A DNA stretch of 7,101 bases, taken from the NCBI GenBank assembly GCA_023474775.1, contig JAMCXP010000016.1, positions 1 through 7,101 on the forward strand, written 5' to 3'. The notes beneath the pieces are model-generated. The model ran no database searches. It had not been told where the DNA came from and worked only from the letters and a program-made list of their open reading frames with translations. Source of the DNA: Candidatus Martarchaeota archaeon (GTDB lineage: Archaea; Micrarchaeota; Micrarchaeia; Norongarragalinales; UBA8480). The position numbers and the translations under genes are program-made. Shown piece by piece: positions 1 to 6,164 of the stretch. How positions within the stretch are numbered: the stretch's first letter is position 1; each line of letters begins with the position of its first letter.

Positions 1-35
1 AGGCCTTTCGCGAATTCAATAGCCTCTTCTTTCGA
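1..35. repeat. Inverted copy of the uL5 3' end at the window edge
   Basis: Bases 1-35 read on the minus strand match bases 211-245 at 32 of 35 positions (base p pairs with base 246-p). The differences fall at window bases 21, 29 and 33. Read as protein, the copy would encode SKEEAIEFAKG against SKKEAIEFAKG in the intact gene: two silent third-position changes and one Lys-to-Glu change. The homology ends abruptly near base 35, where normal uL5 coding sequence starts. A chimeric contig end, or a read from a related strain joined in inverted orientation, explains this best. A real inverted duplication cannot be excluded. Confidence 0.85.
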
Positions 36-264
36 TAATCAGGGTAATTTTTCATTCGGGGTTCACGAGTACATTGAGTTGAAGGGAGTGAAATATGACC
101 CTGACATTGGAATGATAGGTTTTGATGTTTGCGCGACTCTTTCAAAGCCGGGAAAAAGAGTCGGTTTGAGGAGAATAAAACCAGCGAGAATTCCGTTGAA
201 GCAGAGGGTTTCAAAAAAAGAGGCCATTGAATTCGCGAAAGGCCTGGGAGTGGAGGTGTTTTGA
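1..264 (+). CDS. rpl5: Large-subunit ribosomal protein uL5 (L5), C-terminal part
   Basis: uL5 binds 5S rRNA and helps form the central protuberance of the large subunit. Only the C-terminal part is present. The frame is open from base 1 to the TGA at 262-264. Family signatures are the SFDNQGNFSFGVHEY segment, KYDPDIGMIGFDV, a GKRVGLRRIKPARIP stretch and the ending EAIEFAKGLGVEVF, which is the normal archaeal C-terminus. The residues encoded before the SFD motif (bases 1 to about 35) do not look like uL5. They are the reverse complement of this gene's own 3' end (211-245), so true uL5 sequence probably begins near bases 27-36. Identity is certain; the first dozen residues are not. It precedes uS14 with a 6-base gap, as in the standard archaeal order. 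Confidence 0.93.
   Translation, partial: RPFANSIASSFDNQGNFSFGVHEYIELKGVKYDPDIGMIGFDVCATLSKPGKRVGLRRIKPARIPLKQRVSKKEAIEFAKGLGVEVF
252..258 (+). promoter_or_regulatory. Shine-Dalgarno site for uS14 inside the uL5 end
   Basis: GGAGGTG lies 12 bases before the uS14 ATG at 271, within the last codons of uL5. It is the longest match in this window to the complement of the archaeal 16S rRNA 3' end. It supports the 271 start and suggests that uS14 translation is coupled to uL5. Confidence 0.7.
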
Positions 265-270
265 AATAAA

Positions 271-441
271 ATGGGAAAGAAAGAAAAGCAAAGTTTTGAC
301 TTGAAGTTCAAAAGAAAGGGAAAAAGAAAATGCAGGTTCTGCGGCAACGCCAAGGGTTTGATCAGAAAGTACGGCCTGTATGTTTGCAGAAGGTGCTTCA
401 GGGAAAAAACCAAAGAGCTGGGATTCCAGCAGTACATGTGA
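271..441 (+). CDS. rps14: Small-subunit ribosomal protein uS14 (S14), zinc-binding type
   Basis: This 56-residue protein is the archaeal, zinc-containing form of uS14, which sits in the head of the small subunit and contacts 16S rRNA. The zinc site is complete: Cys21-x2-Cys24 (CRFC) and Cys39-x2-Cys42 (CRRC), 14 residues apart. The C-terminal KELGFQQYM matches the usual archaeal/eukaryotic ending (ELGFxKYx). The N-terminus is very basic. ATG at 271 is the only reasonable start and has a strong Shine-Dalgarno site at 252-258. The length is normal for the family. It lies 6 bases after uL5 and 7 bases before uS8, in the expected place in the operon. Confidence 0.97.
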   Translation: MGKKEKQSFDLKFKRKGKRKCRFCGNAKGLIRKYGLYVCRRCFREKTKELGFQQYM

Positions 442-448
442 TTTGAAA

Positions 449-817
449 ATGAATTTAAGCGATTGTTTGAACAATATCAAAGTGGGAGAATTGAAAGGCC
501 AGAGGCAGGTAGGCATAAAGCACAATTCAATGATTTTGAAGAAGGTTTTGGACATCATAAAGGAAAGCGGGTTCATAAAAGACTACAAGTTTTCAGGAAA
601 GGGGTGCGTGGTTGTTTTGAATGGAAAGATTAACAACATAAGCGCTATCTCGCCAAGATTTCCAATAGGATATAAAGAATGGGAGAATTTTGAGCAGCGT
701 TTTCTTCCTTCAGCCACCGAGGGTTTGATTATAGTCAGCACTTCTAAGGGCATTAAAACGCATGTTCAAGCCAAGGCTGACCGCGAGGGAGGGGTTTTGC
801 TTGCTTTTGTTTATTGA
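449..817 (+). CDS. rps8: Small-subunit ribosomal protein uS8 (S8)
   Basis: uS8 is a 16S rRNA-binding protein that organises the central domain of the small subunit. The 122-residue product starts at ATG 449, seven bases after the uS14 stop. An in-frame reading open from 380 runs through uS14 and is not part of this gene. Visible family features are the N-terminal LSDCLNNIK helix, the central KINNISAISPRFPIG segment, FLPSATEGLIIVSTSKGI in the C-terminal domain and the ending GGVLLAFVY, close to the archaeal consensus GGRLLAYVY. It is a few residues shorter than the usual ~130. GTGAT at 438-442, overlapping the uS14 stop, may serve as ribosome binding site. Confidence 0.96.
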   Translation: MNLSDCLNNIKVGELKGQRQVGIKHNSMILKKVLDIIKESGFIKDYKFSGKGCVVVLNGKINNISAISPRFPIGYKEWENFEQRFLPSATEGLIIVSTSKGIKTHVQAKADREGGVLLAFVY

Positions 818-820
818 GGT
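816..820 (+). promoter_or_regulatory. Shine-Dalgarno site for uL6
   Basis: GAGGT overlaps the uS8 TGA stop (815-817) and ends 10 bases before the uL6 ATG at 831. The overlap would allow ribosomes finishing uS8 to restart on uL6. Confidence 0.6.
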
Positions 821-830
821 TTTTTAGAAA

Positions 831-1355
831 ATGGATTACATTGAAATTGAAATTCCCGATGGAGTTAAAGTAGAAGTCAAAGGGGGGGCGATTGACATTA
901 GTTTTAACAATCTTTCAAAAAACATCAAGTTTAATGAAAAAATAGCGGTTGTTTCAAGCGAAGAAGGTAAGGTTAAATTGAAGTTAAAAGAAAAAGAAAG
1001 AAGAAAAAGCGTTGCGATTTTGTACTCGGTTAAAGCGCATATTTTAAAGGCATTCAAGGGATTCAAGACTCCTTTTGTCAAGAACCTTGAAGTGGTTTAC
1101 GCTCACTTTCCGGTCAGCATTGAAGTCAAAAAAGACGAGGTTTTAATCAAAAACTTTCTTGGTGAGCGAATTCCAAGGATTGCAAGGGTAATGCCAGGAG
1201 TAGAGGTTAAGGTTGAAGGGCAGAAAATAACCGTAAAAGGCTTTGACAAGGACGGGGTTGGCCAAACCGCTAGCAATATTGTAAGAAGCGTAAAGATTAA
1301 AAATAAGGATATAAGAGTTTTTCAAGATGGTGTTTATTATGTTCAAACTTCCTAA
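831..1355 (+). CDS. rpl6: Large-subunit ribosomal protein uL6 (L6)
   Basis: uL6 binds 23S rRNA near the sarcin-ricin loop and the factor-binding site. The 174 residues are close to the archaeal norm of about 180. The two-repeat structure is visible: an N-terminal half beginning IEIPDGVKVEVKGG, and a second half with YAHFPVSIEV, IKNFLGERIPRIARVMPGVEV and GVGQTASNIVRS. The product ends with the archaeal signature VFQDGVYYV. ATG 831 is supported by GAGGT at 816-820. The 3' end overlaps the eL32 gene by 17 bases (1339-1355). Confidence 0.97.
   Translation: MDYIEIEIPDGVKVEVKGGAIDISFNNLSKNIKFNEKIAVVSSEEGKVKLKLKEKERRKSVAILYSVKAHILKAFKGFKTPFVKNLEVVYAHFPVSIEVKKDEVLIKNFLGERIPRIARVMPGVEVKVEGQKITVKGFDKDGVGQTASNIVRSVKIKNKDIRVFQDGVYYVQTS
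1329..1332 (+). promoter_or_regulatory. Likely ribosome binding site for eL32, inside uL6
   Basis: GGTG ends six bases before ATG 1339 and favours that start over the in-frame ATG at 1327, whose own initiation codon overlaps this motif. The site lies within uL6 coding sequence. Confidence 0.4.
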
Positions 1356-1662
1356 ATTTAAAAGGCAGAATTCAAAAGCGAAGAAAAAACTCAGGACAGG
1401 GTGGAGAAAGCCAAGGGGAATAGACAACAAGCTTAGGGAGAAGAAGAAAGGCTTCGGGTACATGCCTTCTGCAGGGTATGGAACTGAAAAAAAATTAAGA
1501 AATACAAGAAATGGAGTGGAATTGGGAGTTGCGCATAATCTCAAAGAGCTTGAATCTCTTAAGGGAAAGAGCGTTTTCATTGCCAAAAGTGTTGGAAATA
1601 AAAAAAGAATTGTTTTGATTCAAAAAGCCAGAGAATTGGGGATAAAGGTGTTGAATGGATGA
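1339..1662 (+). CDS. rpl32e: Large-subunit ribosomal protein eL32 (L32e)
   Basis: eL32 is a large-subunit protein found only in archaea and eukaryotes. The 107-residue product begins MFKLPKFKRQ. Recognisable segments are GWRKPRGIDNKLREKKKG, MPSAGYGTEKKLR, the middle stretch GVELGVAHNLKELESL, and the ending KARELGIKVLN, all aligned with the archaeal family. An ATG four codons upstream (1327, giving MVFI first) is possible, but 1339 has the better-placed GGTG and gives the more usual N-terminus. It lies 17 bases into the end of uL6 and overlaps the eL19 start by four bases (ATGA, 1659-1662), indicating translational coupling. Confidence 0.95.
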   Translation: MFKLPKFKRQNSKAKKKLRTGWRKPRGIDNKLREKKKGFGYMPSAGYGTEKKLRNTRNGVELGVAHNLKELESLKGKSVFIAKSVGNKKRIVLIQKARELGIKVLNG

Positions 1663-2081
1663 GCGTTGAAACTGTCAAAAGAGTTGCTGGAAGAACCTGG
1701 GGAGTGGGTTTGAGCAGAATCAGAATTCTTGATGAAAAAAAAGCAAGGGAAGCGCTTACAAGCGAGGATGTAAAAAACCTCATGAAGCAGGGATTGATAA
1801 TTAAAAAAGCAAAGAAGGGAGTAAGCAGGGGAAGGGCTAGGATTAAAAGCATCAGAAAAAGAAAGGGAAGAGGCAGGGGAGAGGGAAGCAGAAAGGGGAC
1901 AAAAAACGCGGTTAAAAGCCTGAAGAAAAGATGGATTGAAAAAGTGAGAAGCCAGCGTGATTTTATAAGAAAAAACAAGCGAAAGCTTGGAGTAAACTAT
2001 AGAAAAGCGTACAAGCTGGTGAAGGGTAACTTTTTCAGAGACAAGAAGCATTTGAAGAGTTTTATTGAAAGTTTGAAGTGA
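1659..2081 (+). CDS. rpl19e: Large-subunit ribosomal protein eL19 (L19e)
   Basis: eL19 is an archaeal/eukaryotic large-subunit protein with a globular N-terminal domain and a long basic helix that reaches toward the small subunit. The 140 residues show the family layout: VKRVAGRTWGVGLSRIRI at the N-terminus, EDVKNLMKQGLI, the highly basic GVSRGRARIKSIRKRKGRGR segment (about residues 54-73), GSRKGTKNAVKSLKKRWIEKVRSQR, and a C-terminal YRKAYKLVKGNFFRDKKHL. It is slightly shorter than the usual ~150. AAGGTG at 1645-1650, inside eL32, is eight bases before the start. It overlaps eL32 by ATGA and uL18 by GTGA (2078-2081). Confidence 0.97.
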   Translation: MSVETVKRVAGRTWGVGLSRIRILDEKKAREALTSEDVKNLMKQGLIIKKAKKGVSRGRARIKSIRKRKGRGRGEGSRKGTKNAVKSLKKRWIEKVRSQRDFIRKNKRKLGVNYRKAYKLVKGNFFRDKKHLKSFIESLK

Positions 2082-2566
2082 GTTTTAAAGTGAGTTTCAA
2101 GAATTATAAAAGAAGAAGAGAAGGAAAAACCGATTACGCCAAAAGGCTGGAAATGCTTAAAAGCAGGAAGCCTAGATTGGTGGTCAGAAAAAGCAACAAG
2201 AGGGTTTTGGTGCAGCTGGTTGTTTTCAACGAGAAGGGTGATGAAACAATAGCATGCGCTAACAGCTCTGACTTGAAGAAATTCGGCTTTGAAGGAAAGT
2301 GCAACTCTCCCTCGGCTTACCTTACTGGTTTTCTTGCTGGAAAAAGGGCTTTGAAGAAGGGCTTGAAAGAATTTATCGCCGACATAGGCTTAAACACTCC
2401 CTCTAAGGGAAGCGTTGTTTTCTCCGCTATCAAGGGAGCGCTTGACTCAGGCTTGAAAGGAACGATGGGCGAGGTTGCTAATTTAAATAGGATTGAAGGC
2501 AAACATTTAACAGAAGAAGTGCAGAAAAGCTTTGGGGAAGCGAAGAAGAAAATAGAGGTTGATTGA
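2078..2566 (+). CDS. rpl18: Large-subunit ribosomal protein uL18 (L18)
   Basis: uL18 binds 5S rRNA together with uL5. The 162-residue protein carries the archaeal N-terminal signature KRRREGKTDYAKRLEMLKS, the strand RKPRLVVRKSNKRVLVQLV, the NSPSAYLTGFLAGKRALKKG segment and IADIGLNTPSKGSVVFSAIKGALDSGL. It ends soon after RIEGKHLTEEV, shorter than forms of about 190 residues. The start is a GTG overlapping the eL19 stop (GTGA). A second GTG at 2090 is possible because GTGAGTTT is repeated 12 bases apart, but the 2078 start leaves a normal N-terminus before the KRRREGK motif. It is followed by uS5 after three bases. Confidence 0.95.
   Translation: MSFKVSFKNYKRRREGKTDYAKRLEMLKSRKPRLVVRKSNKRVLVQLVVFNEKGDETIACANSSDLKKFGFEGKCNSPSAYLTGFLAGKRALKKGLKEFIADIGLNTPSKGSVVFSAIKGALDSGLKGTMGEVANLNRIEGKHLTEEVQKSFGEAKKKIEVD
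2555..2559 (+). promoter_or_regulatory. Shine-Dalgarno site that supports the TTG start of uS5
   Basis: GAGGT lies in the last codons of uL18, 10 bases before TTG 2570. No in-frame ATG or GTG is found close by, so this site is the main support for a TTG start. Confidence 0.55.
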
Positions 2567-2569
2567 CGA

Positions 2570-3184
2570 TTGGATTGGAATGCTAAAACAGAGTTGGGAA
2601 GAGATGTTGTCTCGGGAAAAGTTAAAAGTTTTGATGAAGTGGTCAGAAGCGGGAGAAAGATTTTAGAGCCCGGAATAATAGACGCGCTTCTGCCTGCTCT
2701 TGACGACGAAGTGGTTGAAGTTTCAAGCACTCAGCGTATGACTGCCAGCGGGAGAAAGATGCTTATGAGGGCAGTGGTAATTATAGGGGATAAAAATGGG
2801 CATGTTGGCTATGGAATTGGAAAGGGAGCTGAAACCAAAACAGCCATTGCAAGCGCGATTCAGAACGCTAAAAGAAATATTGTAAGCGCGGTTTCAGGGT
2901 GCGGCTCGTGGGAGTGCGGATGCGGAAAGAACCACTCTCTCCCAAGAACGATAAAGGGAAAAAGCGGGGATACCGAAATTGTCCTGATGCCTGCTCCTAG
3001 GGGGACAGGGATAGTTGCCGGCGCGGTTTCAAAAAAAGTATTGACGCTTGCAGGATACAAGGACGTATGGAGCAAAACCAAGGGAAGGACTAGAAACGTG
3101 CTTAATCTTGTAAGGGCGACGATTAAAGCGCTGAATTCATTAAACCAGCTTAAAGGCGAGTTAAAAAATGTTAGTAGTAGTTAG
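2570..3184 (+). CDS. rps5: Small-subunit ribosomal protein uS5 (S5)
   Basis: uS5 lies at the mRNA entry side of the small subunit and affects decoding accuracy. The 204-residue product starts with TTG. It has the archaeal N-terminal region (ELGRDVVSGKVKSFDEVVRSG), the double-stranded RNA-binding-like first domain with QRMTASGRKMLMRAVVIIGD and NGHVGYGIGKGAETKTAI, then the archaeal/eukaryotic GCGSWECGCG insertion with Cys111, Cys116 and Cys118, and the second domain with APRGTGIVAGAVSKKVLTLAG and TRNVLNLVRATIKAL. It ends in a short Ser-rich tail (NVSSS) whose codons overlap the uL30 start by 17 bases. Length is normal. Confidence 0.97.
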   Translation: MDWNAKTELGRDVVSGKVKSFDEVVRSGRKILEPGIIDALLPALDDEVVEVSSTQRMTASGRKMLMRAVVIIGDKNGHVGYGIGKGAETKTAIASAIQNAKRNIVSAVSGCGSWECGCGKNHSLPRTIKGKSGDTEIVLMPAPRGTGIVAGAVSKKVLTLAGYKDVWSKTKGRTRNVLNLVRATIKALNSLNQLKGELKNVSSS

Positions 3185-3491
3185 AATAAAAGGAAGCAAA
3201 ACCATAAATATCAAATCAGAAAAGCTTTTGGACAGCTTGGGCTTGGACAGAAAATTCAAGGCAATTCTTTTGGAGGATAATGAGGATAATAGAAAAAGAA
3301 TAAGAGAAATCAAAGATTTTGTGATGATTGGAAACGCTTCTGAAAAGATAATGGATAAATTCAAAAATGTTAAAATTTTAAGGCTTCACCCTCCTGTGAA
3401 AGGCTTTAAGGCAAGCGTTAAAAAGCCGTTTCCAAGGGGAATCACGGGATTTAACAAGAATGCCAGCGTTATAGTAGAGAGGATGATTTGA
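3168..3491 (+). CDS. rpl30: Large-subunit ribosomal protein uL30 (L30), shortened archaeal form
   Basis: uL30 is a 23S rRNA-binding protein. Archaeal members are about 150 residues; this one is 107. The N-terminal part (MLVVVRIKGSKTINIKSEKL), the IREIKDFVMIG segment and the archaeal C-terminal motif RLHPPVKGFKASVKKPFPRG are all present and collinear with the family. The middle piece usually found between them, which contains the KRGRL...LTEEYV-type helices, is missing, with only a short linker (about residues 56-70) in its place. The reading frame is intact, so this looks like a genuine compact form and not a frameshift. It overlaps uS5 by 17 bases and is two bases from uL15. Confidence 0.94.
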   Translation: MLVVVRIKGSKTINIKSEKLLDSLGLDRKFKAILLEDNEDNRKRIREIKDFVMIGNASEKIMDKFKNVKILRLHPPVKGFKASVKKPFPRGITGFNKNASVIVERMI

Positions 3492-3493
3492 AA

Positions 3494-3877
3494 ATGACAA
3501 AGCACGTTAAAAAAAAGAGAAAGCATTTAGGCAATAGAAATCACGGAGGAGGCAACGCCAAGAATAGAAGGGGCAAAGGCAACAAGGGAGGTATAGGCAA
3601 CGCCGGAAAGCTTAAGCACAAGTGGTTTCACACAATTAAATTCGAGCTTGAAGCCATGAGGAAAAAAAGAAAGGGTTTTTACAGAAGAAAGCCTATTGTT
3701 AAAATAGTAAAGCTTTCAGAACTCGCAGCTTCAGACAAAACAGAATTTGATCTTGAAAAGTCAAAAGTTATAGGAAGCTTTGATTTAAAAAAACCTATAA
3801 CAGTTAAAGCATTCGGCTTTTCAAAAGGCGCCAAGAACAGCATTGAAAGCGCTGGCGGCAAGGCCGTAGTGGTTTGA
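3494..3877 (+). CDS. rpl15: Large-subunit ribosomal protein uL15 (L15)
   Basis: uL15 is a 23S rRNA-binding protein with a long basic Gly-rich N-terminal extension. The 127 residues begin MTKHVKKKRKHLGNRNHGGG, followed by NAKNRRGKGNKGGIGNAGKLKHKW, the archaeal glycine-rich motif that threads into rRNA. Then come KGFYRRKPIVKIVKLSEL and a C-terminal globular part ending AFGFSKGAKNSIESAGGKAVVV, typical of the family. ATG 3494 is preferred to the TTG two codons upstream (3488), which overlaps the uL30 stop. GAGG at 3479-3482 could bind the ribosome. It is slightly shorter than the usual ~145 residues. Confidence 0.95.
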   Translation: MTKHVKKKRKHLGNRNHGGGNAKNRRGKGNKGGIGNAGKLKHKWFHTIKFELEAMRKKRKGFYRRKPIVKIVKLSELAASDKTEFDLEKSKVIGSFDLKKPITVKAFGFSKGAKNSIESAGGKAVVV

Positions 3878-3879
3878 AC

Positions 3880-5337
3880 ATGATTAAAGAAATCGCCAAC
3901 TTGATTCCTGACATAAAAGCTCCTGAAGTTCCGGTTGGGTTGAAGGAAAAACTTTACTGGACAGGGATAGTGTTGGTAGTGTTTTTCGTTTTGGGCCAGA
4001 TCTACCCTATCGGAGTAAGTTTTCAGGGCGTCAACAGCCAAATTCAGCTTCTCCAGGTTCTGCTTGGAAGCAGCATCGGCAGTCTGACAACCCTTGGAAT
4101 CGGTCCGATCGTTTTCGCTTCGATTATTCTTCAGTTGGCGGTTGGAACCGGCCTGCTTGGGCTTGACACTTCAACTGACGAGGGAAAGCAGCATTTTCAG
4201 AGCATTCAAAAACTTTTGATAGTTGCTTTGGCGTTTATTGAAGGAATAATATTCGTTCTAAACAGCCAGTTGGTTCCTGTGCTTGGAGTTGTTTCCGGAA
4301 CCAGCCCTTTATTCGGAAGCGTTTTTCTTACTGAATTGATTGTCATAATTCAAATAGCGTTCGGAGCTATTCTGGTTATGTTTCTGGACGAACTTGTTCA
4401 AAAATACGGTATTGGAAGCGGCGTTTCGCTTTTCATCGTAGCAGGCGTAGCACTTCAGGTTTTCGTAGGAGTGTTCAGCATTTCAACCAACGCTGGAATT
4501 CCGGTTGGGTTGATTCCACAGAGTATTTATTATTTGATTCAAGGAAGCATCAGCACCGCAATTTGGGTTTTGATCCCTCTTTTCTTCACAATAATAGTTT
4601 TTCTTATAACTGTTTATCTTGAGGGAATGAAAATAGAACTTCCATTGACTTATGGGATGGCCAGGGGTTTAGGGGCGAGGTATCCAATAAAGTTTTTGTA
4701 CGTTTCCGTGATGCCTGTTATTCTTGCCTTCGCGGTTATTTTCGACGTTCAGCTTGTCGCGGGTTTGATTGCAAGCCATGGCATAACAATTCTGGGTGTT
4801 TTCTCGCAGGGAGTTCCTGTTCAGAGCTTGAGCTTTTCCTATCTGATATCAAACTTTCCTTCTCCGTTGCTTATACCAGGAGGTTATTCTTCTTATCTTT
4901 CTTTTCTTGTCAGCAGCGTGCCTGTAACAATCTTCGGCAGTAAAATGGTTATTCCTTTGGAATTGATTCATATTTTAGTATATGGGCTTGTTTTGGTTTT
5001 GTTATGCGTTGTCTTCGGTTGGTTCTGGATTGAAACCACTGGAATGAGCTCAAAGGATGTTGCAAAACAATTGATGAGTTCTGGACTTCAAATTCCGGGT
5101 TTCAGGCAGGATCCAAGGGTCATTGAAAAGGTTTTGGATAGATACATTCCAATCATAACAATTTTGGGAAGCGTTACGGTTGGGTTGCTGGCCTGGTTCG
5201 CACAGATAACCGGCGCGTTGGGCACTGGAATTGGAATCCTGCTGGCGGTTGGAATCACTTACCAGTTTTACGAGCAGCTTGTCAAAGACGAGTTGTTTGA
5301 GATTTATCCAACGCTTGAAAAATTTGTTAAAAGGTAA
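3880..5337 (+). CDS. secY: SecY, channel subunit of the Sec translocase
   Basis: SecY (Sec61-alpha homologue) forms the pore through which proteins cross or enter the cytoplasmic membrane, together with SecE and archaeal Sec-beta, which are not in this window. The 485 residues contain about ten hydrophobic segments. Landmarks are TM1 (about residues 26-46), a plug region before TLGIGPIVFASIILQLA (about 71-87), STDEGKQHFQSIQKLL before TM3, the cytosolic loop IELPLTYGMARGLGARYPIKFLY between TM6 and TM7, and the large loop WIETTGMSSKDVAKQL...IPGFRQDP between TM8 and TM9, which contacts the ribosome in the family. ATG 3880 is chosen over the TTG at 3874 that overlaps the uL15 stop. Length is normal for the family. 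Confidence 0.97.
   Translation: MIKEIANLIPDIKAPEVPVGLKEKLYWTGIVLVVFFVLGQIYPIGVSFQGVNSQIQLLQVLLGSSIGSLTTLGIGPIVFASIILQLAVGTGLLGLDTSTDEGKQHFQSIQKLLIVALAFIEGIIFVLNSQLVPVLGVVSGTSPLFGSVFLTELIVIIQIAFGAILVMFLDELVQKYGIGSGVSLFIVAGVALQVFVGVFSISTNAGIPVGLIPQSIYYLIQGSISTAIWVLIPLFFTIIVFLITVYLEGMKIELPLTYGMARGLGARYPIKFLYVSVMPVILAFAVIFDVQLVAGLIASHGITILGVFSQGVPVQSLSFSYLISNFPSPLLIPGGYSSYLSFLVSSVPVTIFGSKMVIPLELIHILVYGLVLVLLCVVFGWFWIETTGMSSKDVAKQLMSSGLQIPGFRQDPRVIEKVLDRYIPIITILGSVTVGLLAWFAQITGALGTGIGILLAVGITYQFYEQLVKDELFEIYPTLEKFVKR
5331..5335 (+). promoter_or_regulatory. Ribosome binding site for the EMC3/DUF106-like gene
   Basis: AAGGT overlaps the TAA stop of secY and lies seven bases before ATG 5343. It supports that start and coupling to secY. 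Confidence 0.5.
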
Positions 5338-5342
5338 AAAAA

Positions 5343-5840
5343 ATGATTCCTTTCGCTTTTGAATGGCAGGAGCTTGTCGCGGTTTCGGTAGTGTTCGCTT
5401 TCATCTCTTTTTTCATAAACAGCAAGCTTGAGAGAAAAAAAGCCAGGTCAATACAAAAAGAAGTTCAGGCTTTCCAGAAAAAGCTTATGGACGCCACGAA
5501 GAAAAACGACGAGGCGGAGCTGAAAAAACTAGAAGCAGAGCAAAAACAAATGATGGGGAAAATGCAGGAGATGCTGTTGCTTCCATTCAAGCCATTGATT
5601 GTCATTCTGCCGATTTTTTTCATTGTAATCGCCTTGATTGAAAGTTACTTCGCTGGGTTTTTGATTCAGCTTCCAATCGCACTGCATTTGAACGAGATTT
5701 TCTCGCTTCATATTCTTCAGAGCAGCATTTACGGGCCTAGAGGTTTTTTTATTCTTACAGCCGCAGTGGTGGCGCTCATACTTGAAATGATTTACTTGAA
5801 AATAGAAGGTAAATTTGATAAAAAGGTGGTTTTAAAATGA
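5343..5840 (+). CDS. EMC3/TMCO1-type (DUF106) membrane protein, Oxa1 superfamily
   Basis: This 165-residue protein matches the archaeal DUF106 family, which belongs to the Oxa1/YidC/EMC3/TMCO1 group of membrane-protein insertases. The layout is characteristic: TM1 at about residues 9-27, a charged coiled coil at about 28-76 (rich in Lys, Glu, Gln), TM2 at about 83-107, a short hydrophobic stretch near 114-126, and TM3 at about 132-152 beginning YGPRGFFILTA, near the usual archaeal motif. A basic tail follows. It lies five bases after secY and overlaps eL34 by ATGA, so it is probably made together with the translocon. An insertase role beside SecY is an inference from the family. Confidence 0.88.
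   Translation: MIPFAFEWQELVAVSVVFAFISFFINSKLERKKARSIQKEVQAFQKKLMDATKKNDEAELKKLEAEQKQMMGKMQEMLLLPFKPLIVILPIFFIVIALIESYFAGFLIQLPIALHLNEIFSLHILQSSIYGPRGFFILTAAVVALILEMIYLKIEGKFDKKVVLK
5823..5830 (+). promoter_or_regulatory. Shine-Dalgarno site for eL34
   Basis: AAGGTGGT lies in the 3' end of the EMC3-like gene, six bases before ATG 5837. It supports re-initiation at the ATGA overlap. Confidence 0.55.
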
Positions 5841-6151
5841 CAACTCCAAGACTTAGAAGCAGAAGCGTTAGAAAGAAATTTGTTAAAGGCAGGAAGTTTA
5901 TAACAAAGCAGAAAAAGCCAAGCAAGACAATCTGCGGTTTGTGCGGAGCTGTTCTTCAGGGAGTTCCAGTCAGGGGAAGGTATGAAATGTCGAAGCTCTC
6001 TAAAATCAAGAGAAGGCCTTCAAGAATTTTCGGAGGGGTTTTATGCGCCTCCTGCACTCAAAGGCTTTTGATTGAAAAAACCAGGTTTAAGAAGGGGGTT
6101 TTGAAAAAGGAGGATATTCCTGTATCGCACTTGAAATTTTTAAAGATATGA
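5837..6151 (+). CDS. rpl34e: Large-subunit ribosomal protein eL34 (L34e)
   Basis: eL34 is an archaeal/eukaryotic zinc-binding large-subunit protein. The 104 residues show the family N-terminus PRLRSRSVRKKFVKGRK, the first zinc pair Cys33-x2-Cys36 (CGLC), GVPVRGRYEMSKLSKIKRRPSRIFGG, and the second pair Cys70-x2-Cys73 (CASC) followed by RLLIEKTRF. About 20 residues after that point (KKGVLKKEDIPVSHLKFLKI) form a tail beyond the usual end of many archaeal members. It overlaps the preceding gene by ATGA and is separated from cmk by 13 bases, in the standard archaeal position after DUF106. Confidence 0.95.
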   Translation: MTTPRLRSRSVRKKFVKGRKFITKQKKPSKTICGLCGAVLQGVPVRGRYEMSKLSKIKRRPSRIFGGVLCASCTQRLLIEKTRFKKGVLKKEDIPVSHLKFLKI

Positions 6152-6164
6152 TTTAAAATAAAAA

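Noticed and set aside
63..576. Long minus-strand open frames opposite uL5, uS14 and uS8
   Set aside because: They are reverse-strand shadows of AT-rich, basic-protein genes; they resemble no family and have no plausible start context.
1143..2051. Minus-strand open frames of 133-147 codons opposite uL6, eL32 and eL19
   Set aside because: Phe/Ser/Leu-rich translations are the expected antisense of Lys/Arg-rich coding sequence; the + strand genes are unmistakable.
2880..2945. Cys cluster in uS5 as a novel zinc site
   Set aside because: GCGSWECGCG is the normal insertion in archaeal and eukaryotic uS5.
3929..4513. Direct repeat TTCCGGTTGGGTTGA at 3929-3943 and 4499-4513 in secY
   Set aside because: Both copies are in frame and encode a PVGL segment in ordinary SecY regions; probably coincidence with shared codon use, with no sign of a mobile or recombination site.
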